Below, in pieces: positions 36,973-45,209 of a stretch of DNA of 64,000 nt. Where the stretch lies: assembly GCF_008195825.1 (NCBI RefSeq), contig NZ_CP043329.1, forward strand, positions 1,860,001 to 1,924,000, given 5' to 3'. Under the pieces are notes generated by a model. It worked only from the letters and a program-made list of their open reading frames with translations, was not told the DNA's origin and searched no databases. Both the position numbers and the translations under genes were made by a program. This stretch comes from Pedobacter aquae (GTDB taxonomy: Bacteria > Bacteroidota > Bacteroidia > Sphingobacteriales > Sphingobacteriaceae). How positions within the stretch are numbered: position 1 is the first letter of the stretch; each line of letters starts with the position of its first letter.

Positions 36973-38049
36973 ATGAAAGATATTCCTTTAACCGTTAAAA
37001 GATCTATAGAGCTTTTAGGATTAGTGCTGATTATGACCGTTATTTTCTTAGGTAACGATATTATCATGCCGCTATTAATGGCCTTTTTCATCAGCATTAT
37101 GCTGTTACCGGTTTATCGTTTCTTTAAAAAATATAAGTTTCCTGATATTATTTCTATTGTTATACCGATTATAACTTTATTAGTTGTTGTAGCTGGCTTA
37201 GTTTGGTTTTTATCTTCTCAAGTAGCTGTTTTGGCTGATGATTTTCCTCAGATTAAACAAAATGTAAATACCCATTTAGACTCTTTAAGTTATTGGATTA
37301 ATAAAACCTTTAAAATCTCATCAAAAGAACAAATAGATTTTATTAACGAACAAAGCAATAAGCTACTTAGCTCGGCAGGTAATATTCTATCCGGCGCAGT
37401 AGGCTCTGTTTCGGACTTTTTCTTGTTCTTTGGGCTTTTACCTATTTATATTTACTTGTTCTTATTCTACAAAAACTTATTCCTGAGATTCATTTTTATG
37501 TGGTTTAAAGACGATAGCCATGAAAAGGTAAAAGAAAGCCTTAAGGCAACTGAAACCATCATTAAAAGTTATTTAATAGGCTTATTGATACAAGTAACCT
37601 ATATGACTATTTTACTTGGTGGAATTTTAATGCTTATTGGCATTAAACACGCTTTATTGATTGGGGTTATATTTGCACTTTTAAACTTGATACCTTATAT
37701 AGGAGCCTTGTTTGGCAATATCATTGGTGTTTTGCTTACGCTAACATCATCTGAAGAATTATGGCCTGTTCTAACTGTTCTGGTTGTTATTGCTGCTGTA
37801 CAGTTTTTAGATAATAATATTTTAATGCCTAAGATTGTGGGCTCAAAAGTTAAAATAAATGCTTTAAGCGCCATTTTAGGTGTTATCATAGGCGGTACGC
37901 TTGCTGGTATATCCGGAATGTTTTTAGCCTTACCTATTATTGCAGTACTCAAAATCATTTTTGACCGCTCTGAGATGTTTAAACATTGGGGCGTTCTTTT
38001 GGGTGATGAAAAACCTGAACAAAGCCCAATGAATTTAGAAAGACCATAG
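36973..38049 (+). CDS. AI-2E family transporter
   Basis: The 358-residue inner-membrane protein has about eight helices in the family arrangement: two at the N-terminus, a third, a soluble segment with SSKEQIDFINEQSNKLLSS, then a second bundle including LIPYIGALFGNIIGV and the family signature DNNILMPKIVGSKVKINAL. Family members act as exporters or Na+/H+ antiporters; the TqsA-like autoinducer role is not implied. It ends 10 bases from the convergent DUF3299 gene. Confidence 0.92.
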   Translation: MKDIPLTVKRSIELLGLVLIMTVIFLGNDIIMPLLMAFFISIMLLPVYRFFKKYKFPDIISIVIPIITLLVVVAGLVWFLSSQVAVLADDFPQIKQNVNTHLDSLSYWINKTFKISSKEQIDFINEQSNKLLSSAGNILSGAVGSVSDFFLFFGLLPIYIYLFLFYKNLFLRFIFMWFKDDSHEKVKESLKATETIIKSYLIGLLIQVTYMTILLGGILMLIGIKHALLIGVIFALLNLIPYIGALFGNIIGVLLTLTSSEELWPVLTVLVVIAAVQFLDNNILMPKIVGSKVKINALSAILGVIIGGTLAGISGMFLALPIIAVLKIIFDRSEMFKHWGVLLGDEKPEQSPMNLERP

Positions 38050-38059
38050 TTGATGCTAT

Positions 38060-38503
38060 TTATTTAGCAACAGCTCCATTTAATAATTGGAAAGTTGCCC
38101 CATCAGGGTTTTCATTAATTTTTAATTTCCCTTTAATAGTGACAGGTTTATTTGAAAATTTTATTGGGACATCCATCATCACTTCTACCATTTCTGGGAT
38201 ATCTCCCTCGCCACAGAACTGACATTGCATAATAGGTAAAACAGATAGTAAAAAGGTTTTGTGTAAAGCGGCAGTTTTAAGCGGCACTATATATCCTGGC
38301 AAGGTAATAGTTGTTCCGTTTAGTACCATTAAAGGAGGAGGAAAATAAGGCTCATAAGTTCCAGAAGCACTTTTTTTAATGGTTCTGGTACTTAATAAAT
38401 CCCAATATTTATTCATTAAAGGAATATGTTTTGGCGCTTGTGCGAAAACAGATGAGCTAGTAACTACTCCAACAAAAAACAATAAAAACAAAATCCCTCT
38501 CAT
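38060..38503 (-). CDS. DUF3299-like periplasmic protein with a Cys pair
   Basis: The 147-residue protein has a signal peptide (cleavage near VFAQ) and a domain resembling DUF3299: PPLMVLNGTTITLPGYIVPLK followed by a Cys-bearing segment, here MQCQFCGEGDIPEMVEV. The two Cys may bind metal or react as thiols. The start codon touches the stop of the ABC permease, so it is the third gene of an ATPase-permease-DUF3299 operon. A role in metal or envelope-component transport is inferred from this pairing. Confidence 0.75.
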   Translation of the reverse strand: MRGILFLLFFVGVVTSSSVFAQAPKHIPLMNKYWDLLSTRTIKKSASGTYEPYFPPPLMVLNGTTITLPGYIVPLKTAALHKTFLLSVLPIMQCQFCGEGDIPEMVEVMMDVPIKFSNKPVTIKGKLKINENPDGATFQLLNGAVAK

Positions 38504-39674
38504 TAATTATTTAAAATTTTGGCAATATCATAACGGTAAACTTGCATAGCTGGTATAATAGCAGCTATGCCACCAAGCGCAATACCTGTGAATAAAACAT
38601 AAAATTCGTCTTTTAAAAACAAATAACCAGAGAATAGAACTTGTGATTCGCCATCCAAACTACCTAAAACATCTACCAAAATATGCCCAGCTGCTAAACC
38701 TAATAAAGCACCAAAAAAAGTAAGGATGATACCTTCTATCAACATCATCATAAAAAGCTGTTGTTTTGAGGCTCCTAAAATGCGTAGCACAGCTAAATCA
38801 TATTTGCGCTCTTTAAGGGATGAAAATAAAGTTACAAAAACACTTATGGCAGCTATAAGGATAATTAAAATGGCAAAATAATGCAAAACATCAAAGCCTA
38901 TGCCTACCAAAGAAAATAAACGAGCACTTTCTATAGCTGGCGATGCTGCTTGTAAATTGGTTTGCTCATTTATCATTTTTGGAAATAGAATGGTTGATAC
39001 CGGAGAGCGATATTGAATCAAGATAGAAGTAATATCTTGCTCTTCTTCAATAACTTCTTCATGATGATGCATAGCCCAAATGCTTGATAAGTGGGTAATT
39101 ACCAATTGGTCTGCACTAGTATTTTGCTTTTTTAAGATCCCCACCACTTTATAAGCGTGTTCCTCATGAACCTCTGCCCACTGGTTAAGCCATGTGAGCC
39201 ATAAATAAGAGCGCCAAGCTTTATATTTTTTGCTTTAGCAACATCGGCACCTATAACAACTTCAAAATTCTTCTCCCAAAGTTTACCGCTTGCCAATTTT
39301 AATTGATGCAATTGTAAAAAAGATGGCTCAGTACCTACAATTCTGTAGCCTTCATAACTATCTCCCAAAGCAATAGGCACAGCCAGTTTAACCATTCTAT
39401 TTTTCTGAATTTCTTCAAAATCCTGTAAAGGGATATTACCCGTAGGAAAATCAATAAAATAAACGCTGCTTAATATCAATTGTAAAGGACTGCCTTTGGT
39501 ACCAACAACCGCATCAACATAAGCTGCGTTACGTTCTAACTTCTGCGTAAGCTGATGAGAAACTAAAATAAGCGTAGTAATAATAGCCATACCAAAAGCC
39601 ACTAGCAAGACACTTAAAAAAGATGATAGCTTTTTAGCTTTTAATGCTTTGATACTTATCCCTACTATAGTCAT
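38503..39674 (-). CDS. FtsX/MacB-type ABC transporter permease, frame broken once
   Basis: The joined protein is about 390 residues: a helix at about 15-38, a large periplasmic domain, then three C-terminal helices (VLHYFAILIILIAAISVFV, LFMMMLIEGIILTFFGALLG, the last near DEFYVLFTGIALGGIAAI). The first frame stops at 39132 after NTLIKWWGS; the second continues QWAEVHEEHAYKVVGIL. Reading them together requires one more A around 39185-39186, giving HGLNQWAEVHEEH. It partners with the ATPase encoded four bases upstream. Confidence 0.82.
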
Positions 39675-39677
39675 AAC

Positions 39678-40304
39678 CTAAATTTGATAAGTATTTTTGA
39701 AACAATCTTTAACTCTTTTATCATGCGTTGCGATGATTAAACCTGCTTGATTTACAGCTGCCTGAGCTATAAAAAGATTTAAAACTACTTTAGCATTTTC
39801 ATCATCTAAACTTGATGTTGGCTCGTCTGCGATGATATATTTTGGCTTGTTTAAAACTGCCCTCGCGATAGAAACTCTTTGTAATTGCCCCACGCTTAAT
39901 TGTTTAGGGTAATGGTTTAGCTTATCGCTAATCTGTAATTGTTCTAAAACCTCCAAGATGCGATTTTTATCTTCTTTAAGTTTGGCAAACTTTTGTGCTA
40001 CCAGCAAATTCTCTGAAACGGTTAAACTAGGGATAAGATATGATTTTTGGAAAACGATACCCAAATGTCTAGCTCGCCATTGGTCTAAATCATTTCCTGT
40101 AAGTTGATACACATCCTGTTGATTGATGTTAACAATGCCCGAAGATGGCTTTAATAAACCCGTTAAGATATTTAGCAGCGTTGTTTTACCGCTACCAGAA
40201 TTACCTAATACCAGCCAGTGTTCATCAGATTTAATTGCTAAATCTTTAAAATTGATGCTTTTTGTATGAGGATAAGAATATGTAATTCCGCTTAAGGTAA
40301 TCAT
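39678..40304 (-). CDS. ABC transporter ATP-binding protein
   Basis: The 208-residue nucleotide-binding subunit belongs to the LolD/MacB-like group. Walker A is GNSGSGKTTLLN, the Q-loop is in VFQKSYLIPSLTVSEN, the signature is LSVGQLQRVSIARA and Walker B is YIIADEPTSSLDDENA, with the H-loop in IIATHDKRV. It drives the FtsX-type permease encoded directly downstream. Group members power extrusion or mechanical work, not import. Confidence 0.93.
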   Translation of the reverse strand: MITLSGITYSYPHTKSINFKDLAIKSDEHWLVLGNSGSGKTTLLNILTGLLKPSSGIVNINQQDVYQLTGNDLDQWRARHLGIVFQKSYLIPSLTVSENLLVAQKFAKLKEDKNRILEVLEQLQISDKLNHYPKQLSVGQLQRVSIARAVLNKPKYIIADEPTSSLDDENAKVVLNLFIAQAAVNQAGLIIATHDKRVKDCFKNTYQI

Positions 40305-40390
40305 GCTATGGTGCTATTAATTTACAAAATAAGCGATTTTTAACACTATAAAGCCTCATTAATGGATGAAAAATAAAGAATAGCATAAAA

Positions 40391-40411
40391 AATGCCGGCT
40401 TAACCGGCATT
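40391..40411 (-). terminator. Terminator of the uxuA operon
   Basis: ATGCCGG-CTTAA-CCGGCAT is a perfect seven-bp stem; on the minus strand it is followed by a T run, just beyond the uxuA stop. Confidence 0.8.
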
Positions 40412-40417
40412 TCTTGG

Positions 40418-41590
40418 TTACAATATACTTTTTGAGATTCCTAATTCTAAACCTCTAAGTTCTGCTAATCCGCGTAAGCGACCAATGGCAGAATAACCCG
40501 GATTGGTTTTTTTGGTCAAATCATCTAACATTTGATGACCATGGTCTGGCCTAATCGGGATATTTACCTGTCTTTTTTGCATCAATTTTACAATCTCTGC
40601 AACTACAGCATACATATCCACATCGCCCTCTAAATGATTATCCTCATAAAAATCACCAAATTCATTTCTTCTGGTGCTTCTTAGATGAAGAAAATTGATA
40701 CGCTCTCCAAACTGACGAACCATAGCAGGCAAATCATTATCGGGTCTTACACCAAAAGAACCAGTACAAAAGCATAAACCATTACTTAAAGATGGTACAG
40801 CATCAGCCAAAGCTTGAATATCTGAAGCGGTACTTACCACACGTGGTAAACCTAATATGGCATAAGGTGGGTCATCTGGATGGATAACCATTTTTACGCC
40901 ACATGATTCTGCTACGGGTATAACCTGCTTTAAGAAGAAAATTAAGTTTTGTCTAAGTTTATCAGCATCAATACCAGCATATTGGTCTAATGCTAATTGA
41001 AATTTCTCTACCGTGAAACTCTCTTCGCTACCGGGTAATCCTGCAATAATATTTCTTTCTAACAAAGCTTTATCAGCATCACTCATAGCAGCAAAACGCT
41101 CTTTAGCTCTCTTAATTTCATCGGCAGTATAATCTTGCTCTGCTCCTTTCCTTTTCAGGATAAATAAATCAAAAGCAATAAAAGCCGCTTTTTCAAAACG
41201 TAGGGCTTTAGAACCATCGGCAACGGTAAAAGCCAAATCGGTACGTGTCCAGTCTAAAACAGGCATAAAGTTATACGTAACCGTATAAATACCGCAAGCA
41301 GCTAAGTTTTGAAGAGATTGCTTATAATTTTCTATATGCAATAAATAATCTCCTGTTTGGGTTTTTATAGCTTCTGATACAGGTACGCTCTCTACAACGT
41401 TCCAAACCAAACCAGCATTTTGCACTTCTGCTTGTCGTTTTTTTATTTCTTCAACTGTCCAAACTTGTCCGTTAGGTATATGATGAAGAGCGGTTACAAC
41501 GCCCATACATCCTGCTTGCAGAATATCTGATAAACTTACCGGATCATTAGGACCATACCAACGCATGGTTGGCAACATTTGATATGACAT
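40418..41590 (-). CDS. uxuA: Mannonate dehydratase
   Basis: The 390-residue TIM-barrel enzyme dehydrates D-mannonate to 2-keto-3-deoxygluconate in glucuronate breakdown. Motifs include [81 protein letters not shown] and [13 protein letters not shown] with metal ligands. Length is standard. It follows the SDR reductase by 17 bases, forming a two-gene uronate operon; no isomerase or kinase lies nearby. Confidence 0.95.
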   Translation of the reverse strand: MSYQMLPTMRWYGPNDPVSLSDILQAGCMGVVTALHHIPNGQVWTVEEIKKRQAEVQNAGLVWNVVESVPVSEAIKTQTGDYLLHIENYKQSLQNLAACGIYTVTYNFMPVLDWTRTDLAFTVADGSKALRFEKAAFIAFDLFILKRKGAEQDYTADEIKRAKERFAAMSDADKALLERNIIAGLPGSEESFTVEKFQLALDQYAGIDADKLRQNLIFFLKQVIPVAESCGVKMVIHPDDPPYAILGLPRVVSTASDIQALADAVPSLSNGLCFCTGSFGVRPDNDLPAMVRQFGERINFLHLRSTRRNEFGDFYEDNHLEGDVDMYAVVAEIVKLMQKRQVNIPIRPDHGHQMLDDLTKKTNPGYSAIGRLRGLAELRGLELGISKSIL

Positions 41591-41607
41591 TTATGCTAAA
41601 TATGTAA

Positions 41608-42435
41608 TTAAACCCCTCCGAAGGTAGCAAAACCACCATCTACGTTAACAATTGTACCCGTTACAAATTTAGAAGCATCACTTAATAACCAAATTAAAGC
41701 GCCTTCTAGCTCTTCTGCTTTACCAAAACGTTTGTATGGAGTTTGTTTGATAACTAAATTTCCTCTCTCTGTATAGCTACCATCTTCTTTGGTTAATAAG
41801 GTTCTGTTTTGCTCTGTTAAGAAGAACCCTGGTGCTATAGCGTTCATTCTGATTTGGTCTTTATAACGATTAGCCAACTCTACAGCAAACCACTTAGTAT
41901 AAGAATCTATAGCTGTTTTTGCCATGCTATACCCCAAAACTTTGGTAATAACACGCTGCGAAGCCATAGAAGATATATTTACAATACTACCATTACCTGT
42001 TTTGGCAATTTCGGCTCCAAAAACTTGAGTAGGTAAAACGCTTCCAAAAAGGTTAAGATCTAAAACTTGTTTTAAAGCTGGTATATCCAACTTAAAAATA
42101 TCTGCTGATGGATCTACCACAGCACCAGGCATATTGCCTCCAGCACCATTTACTAAACCATCTATTCTGCCAAAAGCAGCTAAAACTTGCTCCTTTGCTT
42201 TTAAAAGACTTTCTTCATTTAACACATCAGCTACAACAGCTATAGCTTTACCACCTTTAGCTTTAATAGCTTCTGCTCTTTCTTTTGCTACTGCCTCATT
42301 TCTCCCTAAAATAGCAACGCTACCACCCGCTTCTGCAATAGCATTTACAAAAGACTCGCCTAAAACACCTGTTGCACCGGTAACAATAATTACCTTACCT
42401 TCCAGAGAGAAAGGGTTATTTTTGTTGATCATCAT
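41608..42435 (-). CDS. SDR-family D-mannonate oxidoreductase (UxuB-type by context)
   Basis: The 275-residue short-chain dehydrogenase has the cofactor motif GATGVLGESFVNAIAEAGG, the GNMPG loop in VNGAGGNMPGA, catalytic Ser in VNISSMAS and YSMAKTA with the Tyr-Lys pair. Genes of this type next to uxuA reduce D-fructuronate to D-mannonate, replacing classical UxuB in Bacteroidetes. The assignment rests on the operon with uxuA. Confidence 0.87.
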   Translation of the reverse strand: MMINKNNPFSLEGKVIIVTGATGVLGESFVNAIAEAGGSVAILGRNEAVAKERAEAIKAKGGKAIAVVADVLNEESLLKAKEQVLAAFGRIDGLVNGAGGNMPGAVVDPSADIFKLDIPALKQVLDLNLFGSVLPTQVFGAEIAKTGNGSIVNISSMASQRVITKVLGYSMAKTAIDSYTKWFAVELANRYKDQIRMNAIAPGFFLTEQNRTLLTKEDGSYTERGNLVIKQTPYKRFGKAEELEGALIWLLSDASKFVTGTIVNVDGGFATFGGV

Positions 42436-42545
42436 ATTATAATTAAATTGGTTTTATGTCCTCTAGTAAAGACAAAGGCGAAATTATAAAATTAATTGAA
42501 AAAGCGATTAATTAATTGAAATTAAGCAAATTGATATTAAATTTC

Positions 42546-43031
42546 TTAATAAGATTTTAAGAGTTTGATGATATTTTGATAAGTTTGAGTAACTGCAAAA
42601 GAAATAACAGCCGCTGCATCTCCTGAAAACACATCTCTATAAGCCAGGCTTTTATCTTGATGAAGAATATGTGTAAAAATAGTACCTACTGGTTTGTATG
42701 GTGCTTCGCTACCGCCTGGGCTACACAAACCTGTAATGGCAACTACTATATCAGCACTTATAAAATCTTTTAAACCGATTGCCATTTGCCTGGTTACCTC
42801 GGCAGATTCTGGCGTATAATGTTCAATCATGGTATCGCTTACGCCAAGATATTGCTTTTTTAACTCACCATCATAACAAACTAAACCGCCTTTAAATACC
42901 GCTCCAGAGCCTTCTACAGTAGCAAAACCTGCACATAAAGCTCCTGAAGTAACACTTTCTGCAAAAGCAATAGTTAACTTTTTATTTTTTAGTAGTTGGC
43001 AACATTGTTTGGCAAGCTCTTCCATAATCAT
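42546..43031 (-). CDS. pncC: Nicotinamide-nucleotide amidohydrolase (CinA C-terminal type)
   Basis: The 161-residue protein is a stand-alone PncC/CinA C-terminal domain, which deamidates NMN to NaMN in the pyridine nucleotide cycle. Visible motifs are IAFAESVTSGALCAGFATV, FKGGLVCYDGELKKQYLGV, and the conserved VAITGLCSPGGSEAPYKPVGT. No N-terminal molybdopterin-binding domain is present. Start could be either of two Met, residues 1 or 3. Confidence 0.9.
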   Translation of the reverse strand: MIMEELAKQCCQLLKNKKLTIAFAESVTSGALCAGFATVEGSGAVFKGGLVCYDGELKKQYLGVSDTMIEHYTPESAEVTRQMAIGLKDFISADIVVAITGLCSPGGSEAPYKPVGTIFTHILHQDKSLAYRDVFSGDAAAVISFAVTQTYQNIIKLLKSY

Positions 43032-43060
43032 GGAATTACAATTTTAACGCCAACACTTGC

Positions 43061-44314
43061 TTATTCTATTAGAAAAGAATCTTCTGTATCATCAGTTAAA
43101 CTAAATTGGTTGTTATCTGTACCCGCAATACCCTCTACAGAACCATGAATATGGGCTGCATTTAACATTACTTTTTCCAATTGCTTTTCGCGAGCTTTCC
43201 ATAATTTCTCCATAGCATCCCGTTCTCTTTGGATGCTCATTTTCATGCTTAGGAAACCTTCACGGATGGCTTTCCATTGCTCGGCAAATTCATTCCCCGT
43301 AAGATAATCATACAACATGTGCATTTTATCTCCTTTATTTTCTTGAGAACGGGCTACTCCTGCTATTTTAATGATACCATCTCTTAATAAATGAGCAACT
43401 GCTTTAACTTCCGCAAAAGAGCAAATCCAAACACCGTCTCTTTCACCAAAGCAATCCATACCTTTAGGGTAAACCTGGCTAACGATTACCGCAACATCTA
43501 CACCTGTGCTACGCATATCTTTTTTAAGTTTTTCTATCCATTCCATAGAAAAATCTTTTGTGCGTTTACTCTCGTAGATGATTTTACCACAATCTTGCCC
43601 GAATTTATTACGCACCAATTGTACGCAATCTGCACCGCGAACGCCTTTGCCTACTTCAGAAATCACATCAAAAGGGAAGCTGTTTTTTAAGAGCTCTTCT
43701 AAAATTAACTCTTGAACTTCGCCTTGTAATTGCATAGAACCTTGCTCGGCTTTTCTACGCATTTCTTCTGCCAGCTTTTTCTGATCCTCGATTTGCTTTT
43801 CTAATTCTCTAACTTTAAGCTGGTACTCGGTATCTTTAACACTACTTTTTTCTGCTTCTTGTTTTCTAATTTGTTCTGCTAACTCTTGGCGCTGCTCTTG
43901 AAGCTTTCTTTGTAGCTGAATTTCTAGCTCTGCTTCTTTATCTTTTAATGCTTGTTCTTGCTTTAAAAATTCTAATTCTTTTTGGCGGGCAAGCTTCAAT
44001 TTTTCTTCGTTTTCTTTATTATTTTGTTCTAATAAGGCAAGTTTATTCTCAAAATCATTAGCAATTGCCTTACGTAAATTTTCTTCTACATTTTGCTGCA
44101 ACAGTTTTTTTTCTTGTTGCAAGCGCAGTTCAAAAGCTTGCTCTTGTTGCTGTTTTTCTTTATCAAGATCTTCTAGTTTCTTCTTAAACTCCTCTTCCTT
44201 TTGCTTGGTAAAAGACAGCATTTTCTCTCTCAATTCTTTCTTATACTCCTCTGTCATAGCTTCTTCCATAGGAAAAACATGAGCGCAATTAGGACATTTA
44301 ATTTCTGTAGACAT
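43061..44314 (-). CDS. DUF2130 coiled-coil protein
   Basis: The 417-residue protein opens with a short zinc-ribbon-like segment (IKCPNCAHVFPMEEA), then a long charged coiled coil at about 20-200, rich in Glu, Lys and Gln. The DUF2130 core follows with GADCVQLVRNKFGQDCGKIIYESKRTKDFSMEWIEKLK and VAVIVSQVYPKG. The core looks nuclease-like (acidic and ESKRT residues), but no activity is established. Function unknown. Confidence 0.88.
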   Translation of the reverse strand: MSTEIKCPNCAHVFPMEEAMTEEYKKELREKMLSFTKQKEEEFKKKLEDLDKEKQQQEQAFELRLQQEKKLLQQNVEENLRKAIANDFENKLALLEQNNKENEEKLKLARQKELEFLKQEQALKDKEAELEIQLQRKLQEQRQELAEQIRKQEAEKSSVKDTEYQLKVRELEKQIEDQKKLAEEMRRKAEQGSMQLQGEVQELILEELLKNSFPFDVISEVGKGVRGADCVQLVRNKFGQDCGKIIYESKRTKDFSMEWIEKLKKDMRSTGVDVAVIVSQVYPKGMDCFGERDGVWICSFAEVKAVAHLLRDGIIKIAGVARSQENKGDKMHMLYDYLTGNEFAEQWKAIREGFLSMKMSIQRERDAMEKLWKAREKQLEKVMLNAAHIHGSVEGIAGTDNNQFSLTDDTEDSFLIE

Positions 44315-44395
44315 GAATAATATTTTGATGTTAGAATTTACAAATTTACATCGCTAAAGCTAAAAAAAATAGCAAATTATACCTAATGCGTATAA

Positions 44396-45151
44396 CTATT
44401 TTAAAAGCATGATTACAGAAGCTAGTAAAGTAATGGCAATGATAAACCAGCGGAAAGTTTTATCGGTCAATTGTTTTACAACGGTTATCCCTACATAAGC
44501 GCCTAATAGTATGGCTGGTATAGTTAAAAGATTTAACACAAAACCATCCCAATGTATGGTATGCCATACAAAAACATGGAAAGGAACTTTAAAAACATTT
44601 ATCACAAAGAAAAACCATGCAGTTGTACCAATAAAAGAGTTTTTATTAAGCTTCATAGATAAAAAATATACTGCCATAACGGTACCAGCTAAATTTCCTA
44701 TCATAGATGTAAAACCTCCGGCTATGCCCATAGAGGCTGCAAAAGCCGGATGTTTAGGAATCTTTTCTCTATTTGTCCGCTCCATCCAAATCATGACCAT
44801 AACACTTAACACAATAATAACAGCCATAAAGGCTCTAAATATGCTATCGTTTATATAAGTGCCCACCCAAGTGCCTAAAATAATACCTACTGCTGCCCAA
44901 GGAAATAATTTCTTTAGATAAGACCACTCGGCATGGCGGTGGTAGTATATAACACCAAAAATATCTGCTATAATAAGCATGGGTAAAATGATTCCACTTG
45001 ATGACTGTCCGCCGAAATAAATAGCCATAACCGGCACAGAAAGCATACTTGTACCATGAATACCTGTTTTAGACATCCCTACCAAAAAGGCTACCAGCAT
45101 AATTACCCAAACTTGGGTTATATCATAAGAAAAGGAAAAAATCTCTATCAA
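44396..45151 (-). CDS. TSUP family (TauE/SafE) membrane permease
   Basis: The 251-residue inner-membrane protein has about eight helices in two repeats. Family motifs are MLVAFLVGMSKTGIHGTSMLSVPV and the second-repeat ASMGIAGGFTSMIGNLAGTVMAVYFL. Members transport sulfite, sulfonates or other organic anions. No sulfur genes adjoin it here, so the substrate is open. Confidence 0.88.
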   Translation of the reverse strand: MIEIFSFSYDITQVWVIMLVAFLVGMSKTGIHGTSMLSVPVMAIYFGGQSSSGIILPMLIIADIFGVIYYHRHAEWSYLKKLFPWAAVGIILGTWVGTYINDSIFRAFMAVIIVLSVMVMIWMERTNREKIPKHPAFAASMGIAGGFTSMIGNLAGTVMAVYFLSMKLNKNSFIGTTAWFFFVINVFKVPFHVFVWHTIHWDGFVLNLLTIPAILLGAYVGITVVKQLTDKTFRWFIIAITLLASVIMLLK

Positions 45152-45209
45152 AGCGTTCAGGTTATGTATGACAAAACAACTAAGAATTTATGTGATAGAA
45201 GAATTTATT

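Noticed and set aside
44396-45151. TSUP permease as a sulfite exporter in a sulfur operon
   Set aside because: No sulfur-metabolism gene is co-directional and adjacent, so I left the substrate open.
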